64,000 nt of DNA from Vigna angularis (Eukaryota; Streptophyta; Magnoliopsida; Fabales; Fabaceae): assembly GCF_016808095.1 (NCBI RefSeq), contig NC_068975.1:16127501-16191500 (forward strand), written 5' to 3'. Below the pieces are notes generated by a model. That model was given only the letters and a program-made list of their open reading frames with translations, searched no databases and had not been told where the DNA came from. Both the position numbers and the translations under genes were made by a program. Each line of letters opens with the position of its first letter. The first letter of the stretch is position 1. Shown here one piece after another: positions 1 to 11,664 of the stretch.

Positions 1-1
1 A

Positions 2-3000
2 CCGGACTCCGATCTCCAGCCGCACCGCCGGCCATCCCGCCGGAATCCCCGAACTCCAGCTCGCCTCAAGCGGCTCGCCGGAACTTCGGCTGGAAAACGG
101 AGCAGGCCAGAAACCCCCTTGTCCAAGTGGAAGATCCACGGCGGCGTCAGCGGTGGCGGTGATCCGCTCGAGGAGCTCGACAGGGAAAAGGAACTTCCGC
201 CTCCCGCTGCCGTGTCGGTGAGGAAGCTCGCTGCTGCACTATGGCGGCTGCAGCTGCCGGAAACGGCGGCGGGCGATGGCGGAAGGCGAAGGGGTTTGAG
301 AAAGATCGGTGAAGATCGTTTGGGAGTTGTTGAGGTAAAACCCTCTTTGTTTTCTGTGATCGTTCTCTTGTTTTTTTCTTACTTGCATTTGCTGATTCTG
401 ATTGAACTTTGGAGCTTTAGAAAATGTTTTTTTTTTCTTACTTGCATTTGCGGATTCTGGTTGAAAATTTGATTTCAGAAAATAGCTTATGTTTTTCTTA
501 CTTGCATTTGCGGATTCTGATTGAAATTTTGAGTTCCAGAATTTTTTTCTACCGCTTACTGTTTTTGTTTTCATAAATTATTTACTCGTTTACATCGTAA
601 TTCAATCAGGAATCTTTTAAAACATCTTTTATAGTTGCTACTATGACTTTGAAAATTCTTGACTAGGGCATAGGTTGTTTACTCTTATTTTCTTTTCTTA
701 TCTTACTTTTTATTGTTTTTTATGCAAGTTTTTGAAAATAAATAATAAAGTGAAATTGGGGTGACGTATTTGTAATTATATTTGAACTAAAAGTAAGTCT
801 TTTCTCATATCTTTTTTCCTTATTTTGTTGTTGCTTAATTTTGAAGTTTTAGGTTCGACCTTTTTGTGAATCTATTATTTTCATTATTCGGCATGTTCCT
901 TTTTGTGTGATGAAAGTCTTTTTAGTAGGCTTTTTGTTGAAATTGAAATTATTTACTCCCTCCTTCCCTCCCTTCATCTCTCTCTCTCTCTGGTATTAGT
1001 ACTTTTGATAGTTTGTTAAAAACTTTTATGGGTTGTTGAGTTGTGTTAAATGTTTGAAGTTCATTAAGTTCAAGCAGTAATGAATAAATGATTGATAACT
1101 AATGGGGGACGTTATGCAAGAACGGAAAGATTGGTACTGGAGTAATTCATGGCCTTAAATGAAAGGGAAAAGAAATTAATTTCAAGCCTAATAAATAAGT
1201 GTTGTGTAGTTGACTGATGATTGATTTTTGGTCTACTGCAGAACTCATTATTGTCCTTGGTAATAATTGGAGAAATGACTTGACTAGGGTTTTTCTGTCA
1301 AGATGATTGGATTTGTTATAAGCGTTGTTTATTATCTGTACTGTCCTGTAAATGTTTGCATTTTCAATTGATCTGTTTTCAATGCTTGTTGTTATGTGAA
1401 ATGTGCATCATTCTAATTTGTATTCTTCATTTACTAGAAGTTGGTAATTATCTATGCATTGTTGTATTGTTAGAGAATTGTTCTTCTTCATTGCATGCCA
1501 CTGTTAAGTAATTATTGTCTTTATTTTCAGAATTTGGCAGTTTGTTGTCATTATAATGTATGTAGCTTTTCGCCTTTAGTTTAGAGCTGATATCAGTTTT
1601 CTGCAGCATGGAACTGGCCATGTAGACCATCAATTTATCAGCCATCAAAAGGGCATGATGCATGGTTCTGCTATCAAGAATCCATCACAAAGTCCTCGTA
1701 CCATTTCAGGGACTACGGGTGGACACTTTTGTGAGGTATTATATTTTTTGTTTATTACTTACAAATATGATAATGGCTCTGGAAAACTGAAGATTATACA
1801 GCGAACACCTGATATATAGAGTGCAGACTGAATTGTTATTCCTTTTCCGGCATCATGGTCTTGCTCCTTTGTCAGTTCTTCAAATGCTTTAATTTCCAAA
1901 AACAATAGACAAATTGCCGGTGGTCCCATTACAATCATGTTTCATAAGACTATTAATAAAGCACTAGGTTGATCATCGCAGATTTTAATTCTTCTGCCTG
2001 AATTTGCCATGTGCAAGAACACTAGACTAGCTGCAGACTTGCTTCTCTATAGTTACCAGATATCCACGACTCAATCCCTCTTTAAAAGCTCCTTAATCCT
2101 ATATAATTTGGGAAGTGGAAGTATTTCTACTAGCACAGCCCTTGATCATATTAGCAAATAAACTTGATTAGTCTATGTTTTGGTCTAAAGGTTTTTATGT
2201 CACTAAGTTAGGTTATATAATATAGTTACAAAACAAACTGAGAATATGTCCAGCACTCAGGTAACAGACATGGCTGTCAGGACAGCCGCCCCTTTGAACT
2301 TATAAACAAATAAACCGATATGATATAGAAGATAGATCTATTGATAGTAGAGATTTATACATGAGATCAAGTGTTGATTAGATCTATACTGTGTATATAT
2401 GTAATTTTCTTTGTAAACATGCATGAGCAAAACTTATGCATATTGTTGGACAAACCAGAGTAGTGAAAGTATCATTAAAAATATCAGCCATGATAGGAAG
2501 CTTCTCTGATTGAGGAAAGAGTTTAAAAGTGTCTCACTTTTACTTTCCCCAAGTGAAAGAATAAACAATTACATATCTAAGCTTTCTATTTTTTTCTTCA
2601 GCTCAAGCCGCCTTTCCAGTTTTCAAGTACTGCAATGGAGGGTGCAACAAAGTGGGATCCTGTTAGTTTAAAAACATCAGATGAGGTGCAAAATATCTAC
2701 AGTCATATGAAACTTCTTGACCAAAAGGTTAGTACTGCTTCTGCTGTATCTGCTCTTGAAGCTGAACTAGAGCAGGCTCGTGCACAGATTCAGGAGCTTG
2801 AGACTGAGCGCCACTCCTCCAAAAAGAAACTTGAACATTTCTTGAAGAAAGTGGGTGAAGACAGGGCCTCATGGCGAAGCAAAGAGCATGAGAAAATTCG
2901 TGCTTATGTTGATGACATTAAATCAGAGTTGAGTCGAGAAAGGAAAACCCGCCAGAGGATTGAAATTGTCAATTCCAGGCTGGTTAATGAGTTAGCTGAT

Positions 3001-4167
3001 ACCAAGTTATTAGCAAAACGCTACATACAGGATTATGAGAAGGAAAGGAAGGCCAGAGAATTAATTGAGGAAATTTGTGATGAGCTTGCTAAGGAAATTG
3101 GAGAAGATAAGGCTGAAATTGAAGCACTGAAGAGAGAATCTATGAAACTTAGGGAAGAAGTGGAAGAGGAGAGGAAGATGTTGCAGATGGCTGAAGTATG
3201 GCGTGAAGAGCGTGTTCATATGAAATTGATTGATGCCAAAGTTGCACTTGATGAAAAGTACTCACAGATGAATAAATTGATTGCTGATTTGGAAACCTTT
3301 GTCAAATCAATGAATGTGAACCCAAATGCAAAGGATATGAAAGAGGCACGGTCACTTCAACAGGCTGCAGCTGCTGTAGACATTCAAGACATCAAGGAAT
3401 TTTCGTATGAGCCAGCTAATCCAGATGATATTTTTTCCATTTTTGAAGATTTAAATTTCGTTGAACCCAACGAGAAGGATATTGAATCATGTGTTGCTTA
3501 CTCTCCAGTAAGTCATGCGTCAAAGATTCACACAATTAGTCCTGAAGGCAACTTGATTAGTAAGGATAACTTTCAAAGATGTTCTAATTTATTTATTGAT
3601 GACAATGGCGATATTGAGGAAGATGAAAGTGGATGGGAAACGGTGAGCCATGTTGAGGATCAAGGATCAAGTTGTTCACCTGAAGGGAGTACCCTGTCAG
3701 TGACAAAGAATCTTCGAGAAAGTAATGCCTCAGGGAGGAGTGTGCTTGAATGGGAAGACAATGCTGGTGTAGAGACCCCAATAACTGAAATTAGTGAAGT
3801 GTCTTCAGTACCAGCTAAGCAATCAAAGAAGGTATCCTCCATTGCAAGGCTTTGGAGGTCTGGTCCAAACAGTGGGGATAATTACAAGATAATCTCTGTG
3901 GAAGGAATGAATGGAAGGCTTTCAAATGGAAGGGTATCTAACGGAGGCGTAATGTCTCCTGATTGGGGACTTGACAAAGGTGGATTAAGCCCCCAAGAAC
4001 TTCTGATCCAGTTCAGTTCTCCCGAGTCAGCAAATCTGCAAAATCGAGGCATGAAAGGGTGCATTCCTCGCACTGTGCAAAAGAGTAGTTTGAAAGCCAG
4101 ACTTTTGGAGGCTAGGATGGAAAGCCAGAAGGTTCAGTTGCGCCATGTTCTTAAACAGAAAATTTAG
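2..4167 (+). CDS. At5g41620-like long coiled-coil protein, 5'-truncated by window edge (three exons)
   Basis: Three exons join in phase: <2-334, 1607-1735 and 2602-4167, each bounded by GT/AG, giving 674+ residues with no stop until TAG at 4165. Exon 1 is open to the window edge, so the start codon lies upstream; it carries the block VSVRKLAAALWRLQLPE, typical of this plant family near its N-terminus. Exon 2 encodes a polar linker rich in S, P and H. Exon 3 begins LKPPFQF, then the family block around TKWDPVSLKTSDEV, then about 200 residues of charged heptad coiled coil (2700-3300), an acidic serine-rich middle, and the conserved C-terminal block SSLKARLLEARMESQK. Arabidopsis relatives are annotated only as 'intracellular protein transporter USO1-like' or uncharacterised, so no molecular function is claimed. 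Exon 1 is GC-rich, unlike the AT-rich introns. Exon borders are by-eye predictions. Confidence 0.88.
371..550. repeat. ~60-bp tandem repeat, three copies, in intron 1
   Basis: Directly after the exon-1 donor, three ~60-bp units each contain a T-run followed by CTTACTTGCATTTG and GATTCTG (unit marks near 381, 441 and 501). Units differ by a few substitutions and T-run length. The third unit contains a potential acceptor-like CAG. Confidence 0.8.
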
Positions 4168-4307
4168 AATGTAATGTGAGCATAGGCAGAGATTCCTCAC
4201 CTGTATAACTGCAGAAGGACCCAGAAGCAGCAGTTTTGTTTTGAATTGTAAGAGTACAAATCTACTGCTGCCAGAAAAAAACTGCTCAGAAATGATGGGG
4301 GGTCATG

Positions 4308-4313
4308 AATAAA
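4308..4313 (+). terminator. Candidate polyadenylation signal of the coiled-coil gene
   Basis: AATAAA lies 141 bp after the stop codon. Plant poly(A) signals are degenerate, so this is only a candidate. Confidence 0.35.
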
Positions 4314-4319
4314 TGCACT

Positions 4320-7206
4320 TTTGCTGCCTCAGACTTTGACCATGTTTCAGTTCATCACCACCACTGATATTTAAAGCATTCAAAAGATGATCTTTCACCC
4401 CTTGTGCCACTGCCTCGCTTATATCTATCATGAACGGCCTTGCTTCATTTTGTGTAGAATTCTATATAAGTTACGAGAAGCACGTTGCTTGTAGTGTATA
4501 ATTTAAGTCTGAGGACAAAGATGCAGGGAAACCAAATCATTTTAAGGTATAGACGATAGCTTATCTTTTCAGCATTTTGATTTTCTGTCTTAGTTGTGGT
4601 TTAGAATTTGTCATAGATTGTAGACCATGGCATGAGGATGATTTCTGGTCCCTGGACTGAAAATTCACAAGTGATAAAAACTTCATACCTTAAGTGTTGG
4701 ATGGACCACTTCATCTCTGTCTGTGACGGTTTCTTTAGAATAATGAGAACCATTTATCTAAGAATAATGAAACTGAGATTAATTTTTTGTTTTTTGACCT
4801 TTTGTTTTATGAGTAATAATTAATGTAAATTAAGGTTGAGATTGCAGATGTAGATAGATATAGAATGAAAGTGAGCAACTTTATTTAATGATGAAACAAT
4901 AATCATTGATATTATTTTTTAATAGAGAACAGAGAAAACCCCGATTTGTGTTTTTTTTATATAATAAATATTTTAGTAAAAACTATAATTCTAATTATTT
5001 AACATTAATATTTACAATCAGAATTAAATGTCTTTAATTTTGTTTTCCATTTTTATAAAATTTAAAGTAATTTTTTTAGTTTAGTTTAGTTTTTATAGAA
5101 AAAGTCTGTTTCAAACTCTAAAATCATTATTTTTAGGCTTTAACATTCATTGATAAATAAATAACTTCAGTTCTAGGTTTTTTATTTTTTACCTTTTTTG
5201 GACAAGTACGCTAGTGATTTCCCATGATTAAGTAATTTGTTTTGTTTAACATATATGCAGTTAAATAATGTTGCACGATAATATATATAAAAAAACAATG
5301 AATTTATGCTTTTCAACATGAAATTAATTAATAAAATTATAAGAATAACATTCCAAACTCCTTCATTTTTTATAAAAATTAAAAGTATATAATCTTTAAA
5401 GTGTTTTGAGGAAAGAGGAGAAAAAATGGGAATGGAAATAGGTAGGTAAGGAAAAAAAAAGGAAAAACATGACAAGTAGAATGAAAATATTGGTTATTTT
5501 GATTGATGAAAAATAGAGTAGAAATAGAATTGTGGAAGTGTTTGGTTTGAAAACTAGTTATATATAGACAATCAAAATATTTTTTACTATATATATTTAA
5601 ATTATCTAATCCAAATATACCACAAACATATGTTTACTATGTATCTATTCAAATCATGTTGAGATATGCAACAGATTATCTTGTTATATATCTCAATAAA
5701 TTTATGTTTTGGAAAATTGTAGCGTAATCAACTTATTTTCAAAACTAAAAGTTTTCAACTTATGACTGATGTCCAAGTGCATTACTTTCAATAAAAATTT
5801 GATTAGTAACACTATATATCTGTTTCTATTATATATCTCAACCACATTTTCTTACAAAAACCTGTTTTCATTATATATGGACAAAATGTTGTCATGAAGC
5901 ATAAGAGTTTGGCAATAATTCCATTTCTCTACAATTTCTACGGTTGGTGGATGGATCATGGGAGACAGCTGCTAGTGTTACATATAATCTGAATGATGTT
6001 TTTTATTTTAGATTACATAATTGGAAATATAGTTATAGAGTTATAGGTCATTCAGTCCGATCCATCACAGATTGATCACTTGGTGAATCAATCTAATCTA
6101 TCTCACTTATTAATAACTCACTTGTTTTTTAATAACTTCATAGCCATTCAAATTTGTTTTTGCATAAAAATTAAATTAATAACTATAGATTTATGGATTT
6201 TTCATATTGTTTAATTATTTCATACAAAAATAATTTCATCCAACCTCCATTTCAATATTTTATAAAATGATTAACTCGACAAAAAATACTTATTACAAAA
6301 ATTAAGTAGGTTGGTAAGCTAACCTAACTCATCACAGATTCAACCCGACTAAATTCTCAATGAACCGGATTCAAAATTAATCTGTATCAAAATTTCAATT
6401 TTTTTTAACCCAATCCGATCCAAACCCATGGTAAACCAAATTGACTCACATATTCCAACCCATTTTGATAGCATTAGTTCTAAATTATAAAATGGTTTGT
6501 AATATGTAATCTAAAATATAATTTTAATCCAGAATCACAATCTAAATTTCGTAATCTAAAACTATATTCTAAATTATATTTCAAATTACTTGATTCAGAA
6601 CCATTCTCCAAATTCTATAAATTGAATGGAATTATATTCCAAATTACATCATTTATAATAGAGTTTTAAATTGATTATAAGGTGTTATGAAATAGACATG
6701 TTAATCATCAATATATACACAATAAACTATCAATTTGTTATAGAAAAACTAATCCAAGCAGTTTAACAAGCTGCATTTCTACAGCAACAAGATAAGGTTC
6801 ACCCTTCTCACATCTCCAGAACTGATACTTTAAATTAATGCAGCAGGAATAAATATATTTTATTAACAAATTTAAAAATAAGTTTGACTGTAATGAACTT
6901 CAATAAATTGACATAATGATTGTTCTGTTATGCTGATTGAAAGAACTGAAAAGTGGGAAAAAATATATTACCAAGAGAAAAAGAAAAAGGTAGAAAAAAC
7001 TGAAGACAGGCTAGTTGAAGGATAACTGAAGACACTGAAATAACTGGTGCCTTGTGAAAATAAATACTCATGCTCTGATTTGTTACTATCATTCACTTCA
7101 AAATAAAATGTTGAAGAGTTCAAAAGCATAGAAATTTTTGTTTATCATGTCTGTATTTACAAGCTAGCAAGTATATGTACATGAAAACATGAACACCTTA
7201 GACACA
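4320..7206. other. AT-rich intergenic region
   Basis: No supported gene. The sequence is A/T-rich with many short homopolymers. The part at about 6040-6480 carries repeated words such as AACCCAATCCGATCC and AACCCGACTAAA that recall degenerate plant DNA-transposon or MITE sequence, but I cannot define its ends. Confidence 0.6.
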
Positions 7207-9505
7207 TTACACAGAAGGACTAGATCTCAGAGTCTTCTCAAGTTTCTCAGCTTTAATATAATCCTTGTCAGTAAGGGGTCCAGCAGGAAAAGGGGTGATT
7301 TCCACAATGATATGTGGAGTTGGAAGCTCATCAAAAAGAGCTCTCACATTGTTGCAACACACACTTTCTCCATGTGCACTTTCCCTTCGGATTTGGCAAC
7401 CCTATAATGGTTGTTCGTCACCAACATGTAAGTTAAGCATGTCTTACATCAAATGATGGAAAAAATACAACATATGAAAAGAGAAAAGGGTTGATGAAAA
7501 TTAATTAAGACCTTATGAGAAGTGGCATCAACAAAGTGGTCATCATCTGATAATAGAGATGCAATAGCTTTAAGAACTCGTCGCCCTTCGGACTTGGATG
7601 GAACTCTATAGTTCCTTCTAAGTGTACCCTTTGTGGTAGGATGCCATTTGCTAACCAATTTCCTTCCATTAGCAGCTTCCTTTGCTGATCATATACAAAT
7701 ACACATAACTGAACACATGTACTTTGAAACAACATCATCAATAATAAGAGAGGAGACAAAGATAAGGAAACACATTGGCTTTGCAAGCAAAGTGTGGAGA
7801 ATTACAGATATAGAGAAAGGGAAAATGAAAGCAAGGCAACTATGATTGATGGACTTTGAGGTGTCAACATAACTGAGATGTCAAAATTTATAGTGATGTT
7901 TAACATGATCTTATTTGAAAAACAAGGCAACTAACAATACCACACAAGATATAATAGGCTTGGTGACAGGTGTTGGAATATTTCTAATCGAGTAGTACTA
8001 TTTATGCAGTTATTTAGGTTAAGGACTTGTATTACTAGTACAAGCCCAAAGCCACTAACAATAAGACCAAAAACCCTGAAATGTTTTAACAACCAACCAA
8101 CTCCCCCCTCAAGCTTAAACATGTTACAAGTACCAGTAAATTAGTAACAAGTCAGCAAAGACCATAAATATTAAACCAATTTAACCTATCTCATTTGAAA
8201 TTAAGACTAATACCCCTTATACTAGAAAGGTTAGAAAACAACTTTATAGTGAAGGTCATATGGATATCTATCAACTTGGGACTTTTCCAAAGGAACGAGG
8301 ACCGATGTATGGCAAAATCAAGCTTCCTTATCTCTCTTGCTTCCCCATCAGTGACTGAATGAGGGAATAACAAAACATTGGAAACATCCTTAACCCTTTG
8401 CTTCTAGTGAGCACATGTCTTAAGCATACGAAATCGTTCTGAGTGCTCTACCTTTCTCCTCAGTTGCCCATTTCACTGGTCTGCAAAACACTGCATCAAG
8501 TTTTATACAACTCAACACCCACCAACATGGTGTGACATGTTTGATAGATAACCATAAATGTGGTCAATGTTTGATCTTCAGATCTGTGTACGAAAGAAGA
8601 TTTGTTAAGTGATGTTAGTCTCTTAAATAGGTCTCAGTTAACCTTGAGAGATTAGTCTTTGACTCTTGGAAAAGAGATAAGATACCCTGAATTCCCCAAA
8701 AGAAGTAGTATAAACCAAGTAATGACCTCCTACCAAGTCTCCAAAAGGCTCCTAGATATAATACCATCCAATAACCCAAACGGGGTCCTATACTACCTTC
8801 CAAAACTATTCAAACCACAATCATTCCCATTAAACAATCATCACTAAATCAGAATAGCCTTCAACTCACTGATCAACTCACCCCATATGTTAACACACAG
8901 CACAATCAAACCAGCTTAAATCCATTACAAACATTCCACTTGAATGAGAAGCTATCACCACTAAGTGATCAGGAACAGCAAGTACATCAGACATGAATTG
9001 GACAGACCTGGTTTTCCTAGTATGGTGTGGGCCCATTTAGAGAAACCCAAGTCCGCAGCACCAGAAGGAACTTCAGATTCATCATTACGCTCCCCAATTT
9101 CCAAATCTGAATGAAAGAAACAGACACCCAACACATAAAAATGAAGCCTTTTTCCAAATTCTGGGTGAAAACAATGTACTTAATCAATTAATTTGGTTTG
9201 GCACCTGAGACAAGTGGATTGGCTTGAGATCCAGCCAAGCCAGCTTTAAGAAGGGCATAGAAGATGCATATTCTTCCAACCCACAAAACTGGAGCCTCCA
9301 CCAATGAAGCATTCACACGAACACTGACACTCTCACCTCTCAATCTTCTTCTCCCACACACTGAACTCCCTTTGAGTTTGAGGGAGACACCACAACCAAA
9401 GAGGGATTTGGGGAACCCAGAGAAAGGTAACGAAGAAGGATTATTCAGATTACTGTGGAGAAGAGAGACGCAACTGAATTGCAGAAGGGATGCAGAAAAA
9501 GCCAT
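7207..9505 (-). CDS. Conserved plant protein of unknown function, probably plastid-targeted (four exons)
   Basis: Exons on the - strand: 9505-9205, 9106-9008, 7684-7512 and 7401-7207. All have GT/AG borders and compatible phases, giving 255 residues ending in TAA. The start at 9505 is the first methionine that begins a transit-like peptide (MAFSASLLQF..., rich in S, L and basic residues, almost no acidic residues to residue 56); the longer open frame upstream is 5' UTR. A hydrophobic segment at about residues 72-92 could be a membrane helix. The C-terminal ~115 residues are the most conserved-looking part, with WHPTTKGTLRRNYRVPSKSE, SLLSDDDHF, a CQIRRESAHGESVCC segment and EITPFPAGPLT. I recognise this as a family conserved across land plants but cannot name a member or a biochemical role. 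Plastid location is inferred from the N-terminus. Intron 2 (7685-9007) is long and AT-rich. Confidence 0.82.
7685..9007. other. Long intron of the plastid-type gene, with possible retroelement debris
   Basis: No coding exon fits here in phase. The stretch near 8090-8130 contains CAACTCCCCCCTCAAGCTT, a wording often seen in degenerate copia sequence, but nothing else confirms an element. Confidence 0.35.
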
Positions 9506-10472
9506 TCTTTTTGCCTGAACAAATCGCAGTTCTTTCTGTGAGAGATGGAAATGATATTTTCTTATTGATACTCGATTCACTTCCTCAGCAGAAACGACGT
9601 CGCATGCACGCTCGTGGGGTCGAATCAAAATGGTTTCGGATAAGATGAATTGATGTTGCAAGCAAATACAAAACATAGGTGTCTTCGTAGTACATATAAA
9701 ACTTTGGTTTTAAAAGGATGCATTTTTAATGTATTCAGTGTATAAAATATTTTTATATTGAAATAATTATGAAGTATGTTACTTATAAGATGATTAGTTA
9801 AGACCTGTAGTAGAAATACAACAACTTGTAAATTTACACAGTACCATTTTTTTTTATGTTTATCAATATTCATAGTACTATTTGCTGTGAAGAAATACTG
9901 CATACCATAATTTGTATATTTATTTTCGTAACATCTAGATAATATAATTGAAATTAAATGAAAAATTAAAATATTTTATAAAAAAATTGTAAATCGGTCT
10001 AAAATAGTTTATTTTTCTTTTCTCTCTCTAAAATCTTGGATTTTCTGATTAAATCATATATCGATCAAAATCTTTATCTATTTAAGTTTCTCATTTTTCT
10101 TATTCTCATTTTCCTAAATTTATACTCTATATGTCAGAATCAAATAAGAAAATAAGAAATTTTAGTGATATGAACAATAGAGGTGTAAATTTGTTTAAGT
10201 TTAGAAACTTTGTTTATGAGTATTTAAAAATTTATTTATCCTATTTTGAAAGCCTTTAGGCGTGAGAGTTGTTTTTTATTTTAAAGTAAACTACCTCTAG
10301 GCAAAGAGAACTAACTCATATAAGTGGGTAGATAATATTCTTCACTTTTGTTAAGGTTAGATTTTTACTTAAGTGTTAATTAAGTAGTCAAAATTAGTTT
10401 CATGATAACTGTGCATGTGATTGCTATGTTCCTGAAAAGAGTTATTTATTCAAACACACTAATAAGATGGAA
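9506..10472. other. 5' UTR/promoter side of the plastid-type gene, then AT-rich spacer
   Basis: Next to the start codon is a short mixed-composition segment with GACGTC and ACGT-like words at 9590-9610 and a TATA-like TTTATATG on the - strand near 9690. Beyond 9700 the sequence is A/T-rich with no supported gene. Confidence 0.4.
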
Positions 10473-10477
10473 AATTT

Positions 10478-11113
10478 TATTGGGTTATTGGACTCCCTTC
10501 CTATATGAAGAATAAGCTCAAATAATGTGGACCATTAGGTCGCACTAGGTTAAATTGAGATGGGTCAGATTAGTAGGGTAGTCATTTGAAGAGAGACAAA
10601 AGCCAAGTGAAAGAAAAAGAAAGAGAGAAAGCCATTCCCGCATAACCCTAAACCTGTACTGGTGTTTTCGTCGCTGTGAAGTCGTTCATCGTTGGATCGA
10701 GCTGATTTGTGGATAGTAGGTTCCAGACATATGGTTCTTCATTCCAGACAATCGGTCCGGCACCAACAACCTTGTTTTGGAGATTTTTCATCTTCTTTGT
10801 TCTCATTTGTAAGCATTTGTGCTTATTTAAATTGGCTTATTGAACATACCATTTGGTGTTATTATTGGAGACTCTTTTGTACCCTATTATTGATCATAGT
10901 GGATTTTTCTTTAGTCTGGACGACTCGTGGTTTTTACCCTTGCATTGAGGGGTTTTCCAGGTTAAAAATTATTCGTGTCTCTTTGTGCTTTGGATTCTAT
11001 TTTTGTTCTATTTGTTTAGTGCTCCTCACAGATTCTCGCAAGAAGAGGGATTGAATTTCCACTATGTTATTACTTTTTCTAAGTTGTTATATTTTTTGGC
11101 CTTTTCCCCATCA
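10478..11113 (+). repeat. 5' LTR of the copia element
   Basis: 636 bp, matching 24680-25356 throughout with small indels and substitutions. It ends in TCA. The 120-residue open frame inside it is not a gene. Confidence 0.92.
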
Positions 11114-11116
11114 GAG

Positions 11117-11129
11117 TGGCATCAGAGCT
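11117..11129 (+). other. Primer-binding site of the copia element
   Basis: TGGCATCAGAGCT lies three bases after the 5' LTR. It differs at one position from the common plant copia primer site TGGTATCAGAGC, which pairs with initiator methionine tRNA. Confidence 0.75.
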
Positions 11130-11160
11130 CTTTGGTTAAGGGACGGTTTAGTTTGCGTGA

Positions 11161-11431
11161 ATGATGGAGGCACATACAAAATTGATTCCTTTGAATGGAG
11201 AAAATTATCACCTATGGAAAGGCACGATGAAGGACTTGCTATTTGTGAAAATTTTGCATCTTCCTATTTTTGCTTCCAATAAGCCGGAATCCAAGTCAGA
11301 TGAAGAATGGGATTTTGAACATCAACAGGTATGTGGATTTATCAGGCAGTTTGTTAATGATAATGTTTATAATTTTGTTGCTAATGAGACACATGCGAGA
11401 AGCCTATGGGATAAGCTTGAGTCCTTGTATG
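11161..11431 (+). pseudogene. Copia gag, 5' part
   Basis: ATG at 11161 opens a frame with LNGENYHLWKGTMKDLL, the usual start of the copia gag (UBN2-type) domain, and ends at SLWDKLESLY, where the solo LTR at 11432 is inserted. The frame resumes exactly at 14855 after the duplicated GTATG. Confidence 0.88.
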
Positions 11432-11664
11432 TGATGACAAATTTATGAACACCGAAAAACGACGCCAAAAACTTGGTAAGACCAAGTATCGTTCTCCCAA
11501 AGGACTCATGGCCTAGTTAGTTATATGATTTCTTGATTATTTAAGACTTTTGAACAAATTGTTATAAGTTTCAAATACAAAAGACAAAAAGTAAACATGT
11601 ATGCATGTGATGATCAATGGGAAAGAAGAACGCAAACACTGAACGGATTATATGGATGAGTATG

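Noticed and set aside
4632..4823. 63-residue + strand frame after the coiled-coil gene
   Set aside because: Short, no recognisable domain, lies downstream of the candidate poly(A) signal in AT-rich DNA.
9506..9676. N-terminal extension of the plastid-type protein
   Set aside because: Open by chance; residues do not look like a transit peptide and the downstream ATG starts a good one. Treated as 5' UTR.
10692..11054. 120-residue open frame
   Set aside because: Lies inside the copia 5' LTR and recurs, altered, in the 3' LTR at 24916-25389; no similarity to a protein.
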